The notes: a model not told the origin generated them from the sequence alone. DNA of 61,594 nucleotides from Frankiaceae bacterium (GCA_035556555.1 DATMES010000045.1:1-61594), one strand, 5' to 3'. Shown: positions 8,290-18,492, counted from the first letter of the stretch. Program-made: numbers and translations.

Positions 8290-9146
8290 GCGAACACCGC
8301 GAGGTAGCCGAGCCGGCCGTCGGCGCGGGACTCGGCGAGCGCGAGCAGCGCCCCCGACTCGTCGCAGATCGCGAACGCCCCCTCTGGCGTTGCCCCCGCC
8401 GCGATCCGCACGCCGGTCGTCACCCGGCGCGCGTCCTCCGCGCCGACGGTCAGCACGGCGAACGCCGCCCGCGCCGCCTCCGTGATCGGCACCAGGTGCG
8501 CGGCGACCCCGTCGCGTTCCAGGTCGTCGAGGGTCGGCGCGGGGAGCGCGTACGGCCCCGAGGCCGTACGCCGCAGCGCCGTCAGGTGACCGCCCACGCC
8601 CAGGGTGGCGCCGAGGTCGCGAGCCAGCGCGCGGACGTACGTCCCCGCCGAGCACCGCACCCGCACGTCCACGTCGTCGCCCCGCACCGCCAGCACCTCG
8701 AACGCGTGCACGGTCACCCGCCGCGGCGGCAGCACGACGTCCTCGCCGCGCCGCGCGCGGGCGTACGACCGCACGCCACCCACGCTGATCGCGCTCACCG
8801 CCGGCGGCACCTGGTCGAGCTCGCCGACAAGGGCCTCCGCCGCGGAACGCACGCCGGCCTCGGTGACCGAGGACGTGTCGTACGCCGCGGTCACCTCGCC
8901 CTCCGCGTCGTGCGACACGGTGTCGGCGCCGAGGCGGATGGTGGCGTCGTACGTCTTCTCGTGCAGCGTCAGGTGGCCGAGCAGCCTGGTGGCCTTCTCG
9001 ATGCCGAGGACGAGCACGCCGGTCGCCATCGGGTCGAGCGTCCCTGCGTGGCCCACGCGCCTGGTGGCGGCGAGGCGGCGTACCCGCGCGACGACGTCGT
9101 GGCTGGTCCACCCCGCCGGCTTGTCGACGACGAGCAGGCCGCTCAC
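8286..9146 (-). CDS. truB: tRNA pseudouridine(55) synthase
   Basis: A 286-residue enzyme that makes the universal pseudouridine at position 55 in the T-loop of tRNAs. The catalytic Asp lies in GHAGTLDPMATGVLVLGI. The N-terminus LLVVDKPAGWTSHDVV and the middle motif YDATIRLGADTVSHDAEGE are typical. GTG at 9146 overlaps the upstream nrnA stop (GTGA), so the two are translationally coupled. It is the last gene of the rimP-to-truB block. Confidence 0.96.
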   Translation of the reverse strand: MSGLLVVDKPAGWTSHDVVARVRRLAATRRVGHAGTLDPMATGVLVLGIEKATRLLGHLTLHEKTYDATIRLGADTVSHDAEGEVTAAYDTSSVTEAGVRSAAEALVGELDQVPPAVSAISVGGVRSYARARRGEDVVLPPRRVTVHAFEVLAVRGDDVDVRVRCSAGTYVRALARDLGATLGVGGHLTALRRTASGPYALPAPTLDDLERDGVAAHLVPITEAARAAFAVLTVGAEDARRVTTGVRIAAGATPEGAFAICDESGALLALAESRADGRLGYLAVFA

Positions 9147-10138
9147 GGGCGAGGTCGACGCAGCGCCGTACGCAGCCGGTCCATCGTCGTCGCGAGGTCG
9201 GCCTCGCTGGTGAAGCCCGCGGCGTACCGGTGCCCGCCGCCGCCGAGCGACACCGCGGCGGCGCCGACGTCGGTGGCGCCCTTGGCGCGCATCGACACGG
9301 CGTACGAGCCCTCCGGCGTCTCCTTGCAGATCACCGCGACCTCGGCCTCGACGGTCGTGCGCAGCACGTCGATGGCGCCCTCGATGTCGTCCATCGTGAC
9401 GCCGTACGCCGCGAAGTCGGCCTGCGTCGACCACGTCCAGACGAGGCCGTCCTCGAGCGTCGCGCGGCCGAGGAGGACGCCGAGCAGCTTCACGTAGCCG
9501 AACGGCTTGGTGTCCCAGACCTCCCGCGCGATCGCGGCGTGGTCGATGCCGGTCTCCAGCAGCCGCGCGGCGACGCCGTGCACGGCGGGCGTCGTCGCCT
9601 GGTACTTGAACGACCCGGTGTCCGTCGTCAGCCCCGTGTAGAGGCAGGCGGCGATGTCCGCGTCGATCGGCACCCCGAGGCGGCGCAGCAGCTCGTCGAC
9701 GAGCAGCGCGCTCGCGGCGGCGTCGGTGTCGAGCAGGTTGACGGTGCCGAAGCGCGTGTTGGAGACGTGGTGGTCGACGACGACGACGTGCGCGGCGTTC
9801 TTGGCGTTGCCGGCCAGGACGCCGAGCCGGTCGAGCGAGCCGGTGTCGAACGTCACGAGCAGCTCCGGCGCCGCGGGGAACGACTCCGGCGGCGTCAGCA
9901 GGTCGAGACCCGGGAGGAACGCATACTGCGCAGGCACCTCGAACGGCTCGCTCCCCCACGACGCGACGACCCGCTTGCCGAGGGAACGCAGCCCGATCGC
10001 GAGCGCGAGCAGTGACCCGAGCGCGTCGCCGTCGGGGCCGACGTGGCAGGCGAGCGCGACCTCGTCGGCGCTACGCAGCAGCCCGACGGCCTCGTCCCAG
10101 ACGGGGCCCGCGGGGGCACGTACGGCCGCGTCGGTCAC
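9143..10138 (-). CDS. nrnA: DHH/DHHA1 phosphoesterase, NrnA-like
   Basis: A 331-residue DHH-family phosphoesterase, probably degrading nano-RNAs or dephosphorylating pAp, with possible c-di-AMP/pApA activity. Visible motifs are HVGPDGDALGS, VVVDHHVSN (the DHH signature) and the C-terminal DHHA1 motif SLGGGGHRYAAG. The N-terminus follows GTG at 10138, which overlaps the rbfA stop. The position between rbfA and truB is standard in actinobacteria. Confidence 0.92.
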   Translation of the reverse strand: MTDAAVRAPAGPVWDEAVGLLRSADEVALACHVGPDGDALGSLLALAIGLRSLGKRVVASWGSEPFEVPAQYAFLPGLDLLTPPESFPAAPELLVTFDTGSLDRLGVLAGNAKNAAHVVVVDHHVSNTRFGTVNLLDTDAAASALLVDELLRRLGVPIDADIAACLYTGLTTDTGSFKYQATTPAVHGVAARLLETGIDHAAIAREVWDTKPFGYVKLLGVLLGRATLEDGLVWTWSTQADFAAYGVTMDDIEGAIDVLRTTVEAEVAVICKETPEGSYAVSMRAKGATDVGAAAVSLGGGGHRYAAGFTSEADLATTMDRLRTALRRPRP

Positions 10139-10572
10139 TCCTCGTCGTCTTCCTCGCGGGGCTTCTTGTACGGGTCCGCCTCGCCCGCGGGCTGGGCCGT
10201 GGCGGCCGCCGCGGCGACACGGGCGTCGGCCTCGCGCGCCTCGCGGACCAGCGCCTCGATCCGGTCGGCGTCCTCGGGCACACGGTCGGCGGTGAACGTC
10301 AGCGTCGGCGTGAACCGCAGCCTGCACTGCTTGCCGATCTCCGCGCGGAGCACGCCCTTCGCCGACTCCAGCGCGACGGCGGTGTCGGTGTGCGCGGTGT
10401 CGTCGCCGAGCACCGTGTAGAACAGCGTCGCCTCGCGCAGGTCCGGGGTCACGCGCGCGTCGGTGAAGGTGACGAACCCCAGGCGCGGGTCCTTCACGCC
10501 GAACTCGACCGTCTCGGCGACGACCGTCTTGATGCGGTCCGCGAGCTTGCGCGCGCGGGCTACGTCGGTCAT
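10135..10572 (-). CDS. rbfA: 30S ribosome-binding factor A
   Basis: A 145-residue KH-fold factor needed for 16S rRNA 5'-end maturation and cold adaptation of 30S assembly. Conserved parts visible are ARKLADRIKTVVAETVEFGV, DPRLGFVTFTDARVTPDLREA and RFTPTLTFTADR. An acidic C-terminal tail extends beyond the core. ATG at 10572 overlaps the upstream ylxP stop by four bases, so the operon is tightly coupled. Confidence 0.96.
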   Translation of the reverse strand: MTDVARARKLADRIKTVVAETVEFGVKDPRLGFVTFTDARVTPDLREATLFYTVLGDDTAHTDTAVALESAKGVLRAEIGKQCRLRFTPTLTFTADRVPEDADRIEALVREAREADARVAAAAATAQPAGEADPYKKPREEDDEE

Positions 10573-10868
10573 TGGTCGTCCTCCAGGGAGTGGAACGAGG
10601 TGTGCGCGGAGACGATCTCCACCTCAGGGTGCCCCATGACGAGGCGTTCCGCCGCATCGAGCACCTCGACGCAGTGCGCGCGGTCGGCGGCAACGACCGC
10701 GACACCCACCAGCGCGCGGCGGTGGAGGTCGAGGTGCCCGGCCTCCGCCGCGGAGACGTCGTACTTGCGACGGAGCTCCGCGACGATCGGCCGCACGACC
10801 GAGCGCTTCTCCTTGAGGGAGTGCACGTCTCCCAGGAGAAGGTCGAGCGCGAGAGTGCCGGTGAACAC
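10569..10868 (-). CDS. YlxP-like protein (DUF503)
   Basis: A 99-residue protein of the DUF503 family, which nearly always sits between infB and rbfA and is thought to take part in ribosome maturation. Typical features are LALDLLLGDVHSLKEKRSVV and the central RRKYDVSAAEAGHLDLHRRA. Its start follows the infB stop by a few bases. The function is inferred from the context; no catalytic residues are known for the family. Confidence 0.9.
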   Translation of the reverse strand: MFTGTLALDLLLGDVHSLKEKRSVVRPIVAELRRKYDVSAAEAGHLDLHRRALVGVAVVAADRAHCVEVLDAAERLVMGHPEVEIVSAHTSFHSLEDDQ

Positions 10869-10874
10869 GAGCCG

Positions 10875-13625
10875 CTAGGCCCGCGGCTTCTCGCGGAGCT
10901 CCCAGGTCTCGATGACGTCGTCGACCTTGATGTCGTTGAAGTTGCCGAGGCCGATACCGCACTCGTAGCCCTCGAGGACGTCGCGTACGTCGTCCTTGAA
11001 CCGCCGCAGCGAGTCGATGGTGAGGTTGTCGGCGACGACGACACCGTCGCGAACGAGCCTGGCCTTCGAGTTGCGGACGATGGTGCCGGAGCGGACGAGC
11101 GAGCCGGCGACGTTGCCGATCTTCGGGACCTTGAAGACCTCGCGGACCTCGGCGGTACCGAGCTGCACCTCTTCGAACTCGGGCTTGAGCATGCCCTTGA
11201 GGGCGGCCTCGATGTCGTCGATGGCCTGGTAGATGACCGAGTAGTAGCGGACGTCGATCCGCTCGCGCTCGGCCAGCTCGCGGGCCTTGCCCTCGGGGCG
11301 GACGTTGAACCCGAGGATGACGGCGTCGGAGGCCTTGGCCAGGGTGACGTCGTTCTCGGTGATGGCGCCGACGCCGCGGTGGATGATCCGCAGGCCGACC
11401 TCGTCGCCGACCTCGATCTTGAGCAGCGCGTCCTCGACGGCCTCGACCGAACCCGAGACGTCGCCCTTGAGGATGAGGTTGAGCGTGTCGACCTTGCCGG
11501 CCTCGATGCGCTCGAACAGGTCCTCGAGGGACGGGCGCCCGCGCTGCTGGGCCAGCTCGGCGTTGCGCTCGCGGGCCTGGCGGCGTTCGGCGATCTGCCG
11601 GGCGACGCGGTCCTCGGGGACGACGAGGAAGTTGTCGCCGGCGCCGGGGACGGACGTGAAGCCGAGGACGAGAACGGGCCGCGAGGGACCTGCCTCCTCG
11701 ACGGCGTTGCCGTGCTCGTCGAGCATGGCGCGGACACGGCCGAACGCGTCGCCCGCGACGATCGAGTCGCCGACCCGCAGCGTGCCGCGCTGGACCAGCA
11801 CGGTGGCGACAGGGCCGCGGCCCTTGTCGAGGTGCGCCTCGATGGCGACGCCCTGCGCGTCGACGTCGGCCGGAGCGGACAGGTCGAGCGCCGCGTCGGC
11901 GGTGAGCAGGACGGCGTCGAGCAGCTCCTCGATGCCGATGCCGGCCTTGGCCGAGACGTCGACGAACAGCGTCTGGCCGCCGTACTCCTCGGCGACGAGG
12001 TTGTACTCGGTGAGCTGCTGACGCACCTTGTCGGGGTTGGCGCCTTCCTTGTCGATCTTGTTGACGGCCACGACGATCGGCACGTCGGCCGCCTGGGCGT
12101 GGTTGAGCGCCTCGATGGTCTGCGGCTTGACGCCGTCGTCGGCCGCGACCACGAGGATCGCGATGTCGGTGACCTTGGCACCGCGGGCTCGCATGGCGGT
12201 GAACGCCTCGTGGCCCGGGGTGTCGATGAACGTGATGAGCCGGTCGTGGTGGTGGTTGTGCACCTGGTACGCGCCGATGTGCTGCGTGATGCCACCGGCC
12301 TCGCCCTCGGCCACCTCGGCGTTGCGGATCGCGTCGAGGAGCTTGGTCTTGCCGTGGTCGACGTGACCCATGACCGTGACGACCGGTGGCCGCGTGATCA
12401 TCTCGACGTCGTCGCCGTACTCGCCGCCGAACTCGAGGTCGAACGTCTCCAGCAGCTCGCGGTCCTCGTCCTCGGGGCTGACGATCTCGACGACGTAGTC
12501 GAGCTGGACGCCGAGCAGCTCCAGCGTCTCGTCGGAGCAGGACTGCGTCGCGGTCACCATCTCGCCGAGGCCGAACAGCAGCTGGACGAGCGTGCCGGGG
12601 TTGACGTTGATCTTGTCGGCGAAGTCGGCGAGCGACGCCCCGCGGGCGAGGCGAACGGTCTCGCCCTTGCCACGGGGGATGATGCCGCTGCTCGTCGGCG
12701 CCTCGAGGTTGTCGAACTCCTGACGCCGCTGCTTCTTGCTCTTGCGGCCGCGGACCGGACGCCCGCCGCCTGGCCGGCCGAACGCACCCGCCGTGCCGCC
12801 GCCGCGTCCGCGCCCGCCGGGCGCGCCGCCGCCACCGGGACGGCCGGCGTAGCCGCCGCCACCCGGACGACCGGCGGCACCGCCGCCACCGGGGGCACCG
12901 CCCGTACGAGCGCCGCCGTAGCCACCACCGGTGGCGCCGCCGGGACCGCCGGGACGAGCGCCGCCGTAGCCGCCGCCTGCGGGGCGGCCCGCGCCGGGGG
13001 CGCCGGGACGGGCACCGGGCGCGCCGGGCCGGGCGCCGGGGGCGCCCATGCCAGGACGGGGAGCCATGCCGGGACGAGGTGCTACGCCGCCAGGGCCTGG
13101 CCGCGCGCCCATGCCGGGCCGCGGGGGCATGCCGGGTACGCCGGGGCGCGGCGCCATGCCGGGTACGCCGGGGCGCGGGCCTGGCATCGGGCGCGGCGGG
13201 AGACCGGGCGAGCCGAACGGGTTGTTGCCTGGCCGCGGCATGCCGGGCGCCGCCGGGGGCCGCGGCGGGAGGCCGGGCGTCGGCGGGGCCGCGGGGGTCG
13301 CGGCGGGGGGCGCGCTCGCGGCGGCCGCGGCGGGCTCCTCGGCGGGGGGCGCCGTGATCGTGGGGGCCGCCTCGACGGGGGCGGCGGCCGCGCCGTCGGA
13401 CGGCGCGGGCGCGGCTGCTGCCGCGGCCTTCTTCGCCGGGGCCTTGGCCGGCTTCGCGGCGGGTGGTGCCGCGTCGGGGAACGCCGCGCGGACCTTGCGC
13501 TCGACCGGCATCTCCACGGTCGACGACGCCGAACGGACGAACTCTCCGTTGTCCTTCAACCAGGACACCAGGGCCTTGCTCTCCAGCCCCAGCTCCTTGG
13601 CGAGTTCGTAGACCCGCTTCGCCAC
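10875..13625 (-). CDS. infB: Translation initiation factor IF-2
   Basis: A 916-residue GTPase that delivers initiator fMet-tRNA to the 30S subunit. The N-terminus [20 protein letters not shown] is the IF2-N subdomain. A long low-complexity region rich in Pro, Gly, Ala and Arg (about residues 55-300, with many RPGxPG-type units) links it to the GTPase domain, which has G1 [15 protein letters not shown] near residue 415, G3 IDTPGHEAF and G4 AVNKIDKEG. The C-terminal beta-barrel domains are complete. The start is the GTG at 13625. The linker is at the long end for the family. Confidence 0.97.
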   Translation of the reverse strand: MAKRVYELAKELGLESKALVSWLKDNGEFVRSASSTVEMPVERKVRAAFPDAAPPAAKPAKAPAKKAAAAAAPAPSDGAAAAPVEAAPTITAPPAEEPAAAAASAPPAATPAAPPTPGLPPRPPAAPGMPRPGNNPFGSPGLPPRPMPGPRPGVPGMAPRPGVPGMPPRPGMGARPGPGGVAPRPGMAPRPGMGAPGARPGAPGARPGAPGAGRPAGGGYGGARPGGPGGATGGGYGGARTGGAPGGGGAAGRPGGGGYAGRPGGGGAPGGRGRGGGTAGAFGRPGGGRPVRGRKSKKQRRQEFDNLEAPTSSGIIPRGKGETVRLARGASLADFADKINVNPGTLVQLLFGLGEMVTATQSCSDETLELLGVQLDYVVEIVSPEDEDRELLETFDLEFGGEYGDDVEMITRPPVVTVMGHVDHGKTKLLDAIRNAEVAEGEAGGITQHIGAYQVHNHHHDRLITFIDTPGHEAFTAMRARGAKVTDIAILVVAADDGVKPQTIEALNHAQAADVPIVVAVNKIDKEGANPDKVRQQLTEYNLVAEEYGGQTLFVDVSAKAGIGIEELLDAVLLTADAALDLSAPADVDAQGVAIEAHLDKGRGPVATVLVQRGTLRVGDSIVAGDAFGRVRAMLDEHGNAVEEAGPSRPVLVLGFTSVPGAGDNFLVVPEDRVARQIAERRQARERNAELAQQRGRPSLEDLFERIEAGKVDTLNLILKGDVSGSVEAVEDALLKIEVGDEVGLRIIHRGVGAITENDVTLAKASDAVILGFNVRPEGKARELAERERIDVRYYSVIYQAIDDIEAALKGMLKPEFEEVQLGTAEVREVFKVPKIGNVAGSLVRSGTIVRNSKARLVRDGVVVADNLTIDSLRRFKDDVRDVLEGYECGIGLGNFNDIKVDDVIETWELREKPRA

Positions 13626-13697
13626 GCGTTGCTCCTCGGTTGTTACTACATGGGCGTGCTCATCGGTTGCGAGCGCTCATCGCGACGTCATCCGTGA

Positions 13698-13982
13698 TCA
13701 GCTGCCTTCGGTTGTCGGTGCGTTCAGGAACGTGCGTACCGGCGAGAGGTCGACCGGGCCCGAGAGCCGTAACGCTCGCGGGAACGCCTTGCGGCGTTCC
13801 GCGAGGTCGACGCAGGCCGGATCGGGGTGCACGTGCGCGCCCCGTCCCGGCATCCGTCCGCGGGAGTCGACGGCAAGAGTGCCGTCCGCTCGCGCCACGA
13901 CGCGCAGGAGCTCGAACTTCGCCGCCCGGGTACGGCAGCCCACACACGTGCGGACCGGAGCGCCCGGGCGTTCCGTGGCCAA
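13698..13982 (-). CDS. YlxR family RNA-binding protein
   Basis: A 94-residue protein of the YlxR (DUF448) family. The signature is the CVGCR motif near the N-terminus and [20 protein letters not shown] in the middle. These proteins are found between nusA and infB in many bacteria, and some have been linked to regulation of RNase P or transcription. The start is TTG at 13982, placed two bases after the nusA stop codon. A 72-bp gap follows before infB. Confidence 0.9.
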   Translation of the reverse strand: MATERPGAPVRTCVGCRTRAAKFELLRVVARADGTLAVDSRGRMPGRGAHVHPDPACVDLAERRKAFPRALRLSGPVDLSPVRTFLNAPTTEGS

Positions 13983-13984
13983 GT

Positions 13985-15013
13985 CTACCGCGAAGCCCCC
14001 TCAGGACCGCCAGCCGTATGTTCGGCGGGCTCCGGGGCCTCCTCGGGCGGGGTCTCGGCGTCGGAGTGGATGTCGATGCGCCAGCCCGTGAGGCGGGCGG
14101 CGAGGCGGGCGTTCTGGCCCTCCTTGCCGATGGCGAGCGACAGCTTGTAGTCGGGGACGACCACGCGCGCCGACTTCGCCGTCGCGTCGACGATCTCGAC
14201 GGAGTTGACCGTCGCGGGTGACAGGGCGTTGCCGACGAACGTCGCCGGGTCGTCGGACCAGTCGACGATGTCGATCTTCTCGCCGTGCAGCTCAGTGACG
14301 ACGTTGCGGACCCGCTGGCCCATGGGCCCGATGCAGGCGCCGCGGGCGTTGACGCTGGGGCTCTTCGAGCGCACCGCGATCTTGGAACGGTGCCCCGCCT
14401 CGCGGGCGATGGCGGCGATCTCGACGGTGCCGTCGGCGATCTCCGGCACCTCCAGCGCGAATAGCTTCTTCACGAGGTTCGGGTGCGTGCGGCTCAGCGT
14501 GATCGACGGGCCGCGGACGCCCTTGTGGACCTGGAGGACGTACGCGCGGATGCGCTGGCCGTGCTCGTACCGCTCGCCGGGCACCTGCTCCGCGACCGGC
14601 AGGACGGCCTCGACCTTGCCGAGCTGGACGAGGACGTTCTGGCTGGAGTGCTGCTGGATGATGCCGGCGACGACGTCGCCCTCGCGGCCGGCGTACTCGC
14701 CGTACGTCAGCTCCTGCTCGGCGTCGCGCAGGCGCTGGAGGATGACCTGCTTGGCCGTCATCGCGGCGATGCGGCCGAAGTCCTCGGGGGTGTCCTCGTA
14801 CTCGCGGACGAGGCTGCCCTCGTCGTCGAGCTCGCGGGCGTAGAGGCGTACCTCCCCGGTCTTGCGGTCGACCTCGACGCGGCACTCGCCGTGCGCGCCG
14901 TCGGTCTTGCGGTACGCCGTGGCAAGCGCGGTCTCGATGGCCTCGACGACCGTGTCGAACGAGATGTCCTTCTCGCGCTCGATCGAACGGAGCGCGGCGA
15001 TGTCGACGTTCAC
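13985..15013 (-). CDS. nusA: Transcription termination/antitermination protein NusA
   Basis: A 342-residue RNA polymerase-binding factor controlling pausing, termination and rRNA antitermination. The N-terminal domain begins [20 protein letters not shown]. The S1 domain follows ([11 protein letters not shown]), then two KH domains (including [20 protein letters not shown] and [20 protein letters not shown]). The length fits the actinobacterial form, which lacks the extra C-terminal repeats of enterobacteria. GTG at 15013 has AGGAGG upstream. About 160 bases separate it from rimP, with no gene seen there. Confidence 0.96.
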   Translation of the reverse strand: MNVDIAALRSIEREKDISFDTVVEAIETALATAYRKTDGAHGECRVEVDRKTGEVRLYARELDDEGSLVREYEDTPEDFGRIAAMTAKQVILQRLRDAEQELTYGEYAGREGDVVAGIIQQHSSQNVLVQLGKVEAVLPVAEQVPGERYEHGQRIRAYVLQVHKGVRGPSITLSRTHPNLVKKLFALEVPEIADGTVEIAAIAREAGHRSKIAVRSKSPSVNARGACIGPMGQRVRNVVTELHGEKIDIVDWSDDPATFVGNALSPATVNSVEIVDATAKSARVVVPDYKLSLAIGKEGQNARLAARLTGWRIDIHSDAETPPEEAPEPAEHTAGGPEGASR

Positions 15014-15173
15014 GTCGTGCCTCCTGTCCCGCGGCCGTCGCGAGCGGCGTCGGCGGTGGTGGATCGCAAGGCGGAGGAGGAGCGCAGGGCAGCGCCCCGC
15101 GCGACGACGACAACGCGGCGAGGCGCCGCCGACGGCGTCGCGCAGCAGGCCCGCGGGGCGGGAGGTAGGACGT

Positions 15174-15653
15174 TCATGCGTCGTCGTCCTCTCCCTCGGC
15201 GCGGGTGAACTCGACCACGACCTTCGCCTTGGCGACGTCGGCGTACTCGACGCGGACCTGGCCGTCCACGACGACGAGCAGCTCGGCGCCGTCGTCGTCG
15301 GCGCTCTGCACGCGGCCGGTGACCTCGGTGCCGTCGGTGCGGCGTACCTCGACGAGGCGGCCGGCGTTGCGGCGCCAGTGGCGGGGCAGCGTGAGCGGCC
15401 TGTCGACTCCGGGCGAGGTGACCTCGAGGACGTACGCGCCCTGGAACGGGTCGGCCTCGTCCAGCGCCTGGGAGACGACGCGGGTGGCCTCGGCGACGTC
15501 GTCGAGGGTGAGCGCGTCGTCCTTGTCGACCGCGACCTGCACGAGCTGGCGCTTGCCGGCCGCGCGCACGGCGACGTCCTCCACGTAGTACCCGGCACCG
15601 GTCAGGGCAGGCTCGATGGCCGCCCTGACCCGGGTCGCCGCGGCGCCGCTCAT
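15174..15653 (-). CDS. rimP: Ribosome maturation factor RimP
   Basis: A 159-residue factor acting in 30S subunit maturation. Conserved segments are [20 protein letters not shown], the [16 protein letters not shown] helix and [12 protein letters not shown], with the C-terminal Sm-like domain and an acidic end. ATG at 15653 gives the normal length. It is the first gene of the rimP-nusA-ylxR-infB operon. The divergent gene at 15897 leaves a 243-bp intergenic region for promoters in both directions. Confidence 0.95.
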   Translation of the reverse strand: MSGAAATRVRAAIEPALTGAGYYVEDVAVRAAGKRQLVQVAVDKDDALTLDDVAEATRVVSQALDEADPFQGAYVLEVTSPGVDRPLTLPRHWRRNAGRLVEVRRTDGTEVTGRVQSADDDGAELLVVVDGQVRVEYADVAKAKVVVEFTRAEGEDDDA

Positions 15654-15896
15654 GCCGCCTCCCGGGACTGTTGTGTTGTGGAACGGACGCTTTTCACCCT
15701 ACGCGGCGCGGCCCGCGCGCGGCGAGCCCGTTACGCCGCGCCGCGCTGATCACCCACGCTTCTTGTGATGCCTTCGCGCACGCGCAGGACGGCAGCGCAT
15801 CCCAAGTTCGGACGGGACCGGGCAATCCGATCGGGCCGCTCCCCCGAAGGAGACCTCGTAAGAGCACCTCCCGTGACCCCGGAGAAGGAGCGCCCC

Positions 15897-16709
15897 GTGA
15901 CGCAACACGTGGACCCAGGCGCCTTCACCGAGCTCATGGCCGAGTCGGCAGACCTGCACGCCGACGCCATGCGCTCGATGAAGGAGCCGCTCGACGAGAT
16001 CGTCGAGCTGGCCAAGGAACGACAGGCCGCCAGAGTGCGCCGCACCCTGGTCGGCGCCGGCCTCGCCACCGGCGCGGTCGCGCTGGCGACCCGCCCCGCG
16101 TACGCCGCCGGCGACGAGGTGAGCGCGCTGCAGACCGCCGCGTCGCTCGAGAACCTCGCCGTCCTCGCGTACCAGACGGCACTGACGCTGCCGTACCTGA
16201 AGAACCCGGAGAACGCCGCGTTCAAGACCGTGGCGGCGTTCGCCAAGACGACGATGGCGCAGCACACCGACCACGGGAAGGCGTTCAACGCGAAGGCCGT
16301 GGAGCTCGGCGGCAAGGAGCAGAAGGACCCCAACCCGAAGTACGCGCCCGTCGTCACCGGCGCCGTCCCGAAGCTGAAGAAGGGCAACCCCCTCGACCTC
16401 GTCGAGCTGGCCATCACCCTCGAGGACGTCGCGACGAGCACGTACGTCAAGAACGTCCAGGACCTCACGGACCCGCAGGTACGCCTGCTGTTCGGCACGG
16501 TCGCGGGCGTCGAGTCGCAGCACCTCACGACCCTCATCGCGGTCAAGGCGCTGCTCGCGGGCAAGGCCCCGCAGCTCGTCACGGTCAAGGCCACCGGCGG
16601 CGCCGTGGACATCGCCAAGCTCCCGGCCGCGGCCGGCAGCGCGCCGATCCCGGAGACGTTCAAGAAGACCGAGCTGGCCAGCCCGGCCACCGAGGGGGCA
16701 GTGAAGTGA
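15897..16709 (+). CDS. Exported ferritin-like domain protein
   Basis: A 270-residue protein. An N-terminal helical region of about 45 residues precedes a twin-arginine-type export signal (RVRRTLVGAGLATGAVALAT then RPAYAAG). After it comes a four-helix ferritin-like domain (AASLENLAVLAYQTALTLPY ... HTDHGKAFNAKA ... LVELAITLEDVATSTYVK ... VAGVESQHLTTL) with the spaced Glu/His residues of a di-iron-type bundle. GTG at 15897 has GGAG upstream. It overlaps the next ferritin-like gene by one base (TGATG). The role is probably extracytoplasmic; the substrate is unknown. Confidence 0.85.
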   Translation: MTQHVDPGAFTELMAESADLHADAMRSMKEPLDEIVELAKERQAARVRRTLVGAGLATGAVALATRPAYAAGDEVSALQTAASLENLAVLAYQTALTLPYLKNPENAAFKTVAAFAKTTMAQHTDHGKAFNAKAVELGGKEQKDPNPKYAPVVTGAVPKLKKGNPLDLVELAITLEDVATSTYVKNVQDLTDPQVRLLFGTVAGVESQHLTTLIAVKALLAGKAPQLVTVKATGGAVDIAKLPAAAGSAPIPETFKKTELASPATEGAVK

Positions 16710-17494
16710 TGGAACGCGAGCTGCGCGCCATGACCGCGCAGATGAACGAGATGCACGAGGAGACGTTCCCGAAGCTGCGGGAGTCCCTCGGCGACTTCGG
16801 CGCCGACCTGCGCCGCACGCTCAAGACGCAGGCGTCGAGCCGCAGGGCGTTCCTCGTCGGCGGCGGCACGCTGCTCGGCGCGGTCGCGCTGGCGGCCTGC
16901 TCCGACGGGGCGAGCCCGGGCTCGTCCGGCACCTCCGCCACGACGACGCCGTCGGCGACCCCCTCCGCGGCGAACGCCGACCTCTCCGCGCTGGCCACGA
17001 ACGCCAGCCTGGAGAACCTCGCGGTCTTCGCCTACGGCCAGGCGCTGATGGACACGCCGAAGGGCAAGTTCGGCAAGTCGGTGCCACCCGCCATCGCGGA
17101 GTTCGCGAAGCACGCCAAGGCGCAGCACACCGACCACGCCAAGGCGTTCAACGCGGCGCTGACCAAGGCGGGCGGGCAGCCGTTCACCAAGCCCGACCCG
17201 GCGCTGGCCGGTCCGGTGACGGAGATGTACGGCAAGGTGAACGACCTCCCCGGCCTCGCCAAGCTGGCGCTGACCCTGGAGAACACCGCCGCCGCGACGT
17301 ACACGAAGCAGATGGGCGAGCTCACCTCCCCCGAGGCGATCGCCGCCGTCGCGACCATCGCGCCGGTCGAGCGGCAGCACGCCGCGATCCTGCTGTACGT
17401 CCTCGGCGAGTACCCCGTGCCGGACACGTTCGTCCCGCTCGGGGAGACCGCCACCTCGCTCGGCGCCCGGCCGAGCAACGAGGCGGGGGTCTAG
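16709..17494 (+). CDS. Tat-exported ferritin-like lipoprotein
   Basis: A 261-residue paralogue of the preceding protein, with the same layout: a helical N-terminal 40 residues, a twin-arginine signal with lipobox (SSRRAFLVGGGTLLG, then LAAC near residue 63), a Ser/Thr/Pro linker, and the ferritin-like bundle (NASLENLAVFAYGQALMD, HTDHAKAFNAAL, LALTLENTAAATYTKQMGE, APVERQHAAILLYVLGEYPV). The lipobox Cys predicts anchoring on the outside of the membrane. ATG overlaps the upstream stop. The two proteins may form a mixed assembly. Confidence 0.85.
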   Translation: MERELRAMTAQMNEMHEETFPKLRESLGDFGADLRRTLKTQASSRRAFLVGGGTLLGAVALAACSDGASPGSSGTSATTTPSATPSAANADLSALATNASLENLAVFAYGQALMDTPKGKFGKSVPPAIAEFAKHAKAQHTDHAKAFNAALTKAGGQPFTKPDPALAGPVTEMYGKVNDLPGLAKLALTLENTAAATYTKQMGELTSPEAIAAVATIAPVERQHAAILLYVLGEYPVPDTFVPLGETATSLGARPSNEAGV

Positions 17495-17658
17495 CTGTGA
17501 GTCGTCCGGCGACGTCGCCCGTCGCGAGCGGCGGCCAGGGGGATGAGCGGCAAGGCCGAGGCCCCGTCGATAGCAGCGCTATCCGCGGGGTCGAGAACGC
17601 AGCCGGTCGCCGCCTGGTCGTCGCGCAGCAGGGCAGTCGTCGCCGGACGCCTCACTCA

Positions 17659-18018
17659 ATGGTCAGGCCGACCGCGATCGCGACCCTGGCCCTCGCCGTG
17701 GTCGCGGCCGGCTGCGGGAACGGGGGTGGCGGCGCGCGACCGGCCGCCACCCCCGGCCCGGCCCAGGTCGGCATCGAGCTGTACGCGTTCATGCCCGGCG
17801 ACGTCACGGTTGCCGTAGGGCAGCCGGTGACGTGGACCGAGCGCGACGACGACCTGGAGGGCAAGGGTGCCCACTCCGTCGTCGCGGAGGACAAGTCGTT
17901 CGCGTCGGAGCTGGTGCGCAAGGGCGAGATGTTCACGTTCACGCCGGCGAAGAGCGGCGTCGTCACGTACTACTGCGGGATCCACAACTACATGACGGGC
18001 ACGATTACAGTCCGTTGA
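17659..18018 (+). CDS. Cupredoxin (plastocyanin-like) lipoprotein
   Basis: A 119-residue protein with a lipoprotein signal (ATLALAVVAAGCGN) and one cupredoxin domain. The type-1 copper ligands are visible: His in GAHSVV, and Cys, His and Met in TYYCGIHNYMTG. ATG at 17659 is chosen because it gives a normal lipoprotein signal; an in-frame GTG at 17497 would put 54 unrelated residues before it. It probably carries electrons or copper in the envelope next to the ferritin-like proteins. The 164 bases before it hold nothing recognisable. Confidence 0.85.
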   Translation: MVRPTAIATLALAVVAAGCGNGGGGARPAATPGPAQVGIELYAFMPGDVTVAVGQPVTWTERDDDLEGKGAHSVVAEDKSFASELVRKGEMFTFTPAKSGVVTYYCGIHNYMTGTITVR

Positions 18019-18492
18019 GTGGACCGCGACGCCGTGCTCGCCGCCGCGCTCGGCGCCGCCGTGCTGGCGGGGTGCACGCGCTCGTCCTCGCCTCCGCGGC
18101 CCAGCCCCTCGCCGAGTCCCTCCCCGACACCGGTCGACCCCGACGTCGCGGTGCTGACCGCCTGGTACGCCGCCGAGCACGGCATCGCCGCACGCTACGG
18201 CAGCCCGAAGGGGCCGGTGCTGAAGGCGCTGCGCGCCAACCACCTCGCCCGCGCCGACGCCGTGCTCGACCACCTGCGCGTCCGCGGCGCGGGCCCTCCC
18301 ACACCCGTGCCCCAGCCCCCGCTCCGCGGCAAGACCGCGTCTCTCGTCAAGGCGTTCCGCGAGGCGGAGCGCGCGCTGGCCGGGCGGTACGTCACCGGCC
18401 TCGGCGCGATCCGCGACCCGAAGGTCGCGGTCCTCGGCGCGGAGCTGGCGGCGGGCGCCCGGCAGCACGCCGTCGTCCTGGGGCTCGTGTGA
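18019..18492 (+). CDS. Lipoprotein, helical, possibly ferritin-like
   Basis: A 157-residue protein starting at GTG directly after the cupredoxin stop. A lipoprotein signal (LAAALGAAVLAGC) and a Ser/Pro linker precede a helical domain with AVLTAWYAAEHGIAARYG and LRANHLARADAVLDHLRVRG, where Glu and His are spaced as in ferritin-like bundles. Its stop overlaps the next gene (GTGA). The DUF4439-like protein encoded next is probably its functional partner. The assignment is from the pattern and context only. Confidence 0.7.
   Translation: MDRDAVLAAALGAAVLAGCTRSSSPPRPSPSPSPSPTPVDPDVAVLTAWYAAEHGIAARYGSPKGPVLKALRANHLARADAVLDHLRVRGAGPPTPVPQPPLRGKTASLVKAFREAERALAGRYVTGLGAIRDPKVAVLGAELAAGARQHAVVLGLV

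Noticed and set aside
12750..13300. Repeated GC-rich units that could be taken for a repeat array or CRISPR
   Set aside because: They are codon-level repeats of the Pro/Gly/Arg linker of IF-2, without uniform repeat or spacer lengths. No CRISPR array or cas gene is seen in the window.
10572..13697. Open frame of 1041 codons on the plus strand
   Set aside because: Antisense to infB, with low-complexity Gly/Ala/Arg sequence; infB has all its motifs.
15671..16720. Plus-strand frame entering the second ferritin-like gene from 15671
   Set aside because: Its first 340 codons are out of frame with the first ferritin-like gene, which has signal and domain motifs; only the part from 16709 is real.
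17497..17658. N-terminal extension of the cupredoxin from GTG 17497
   Set aside because: It would bury the lipoprotein signal that starts at 17659; the added sequence has no coding character.
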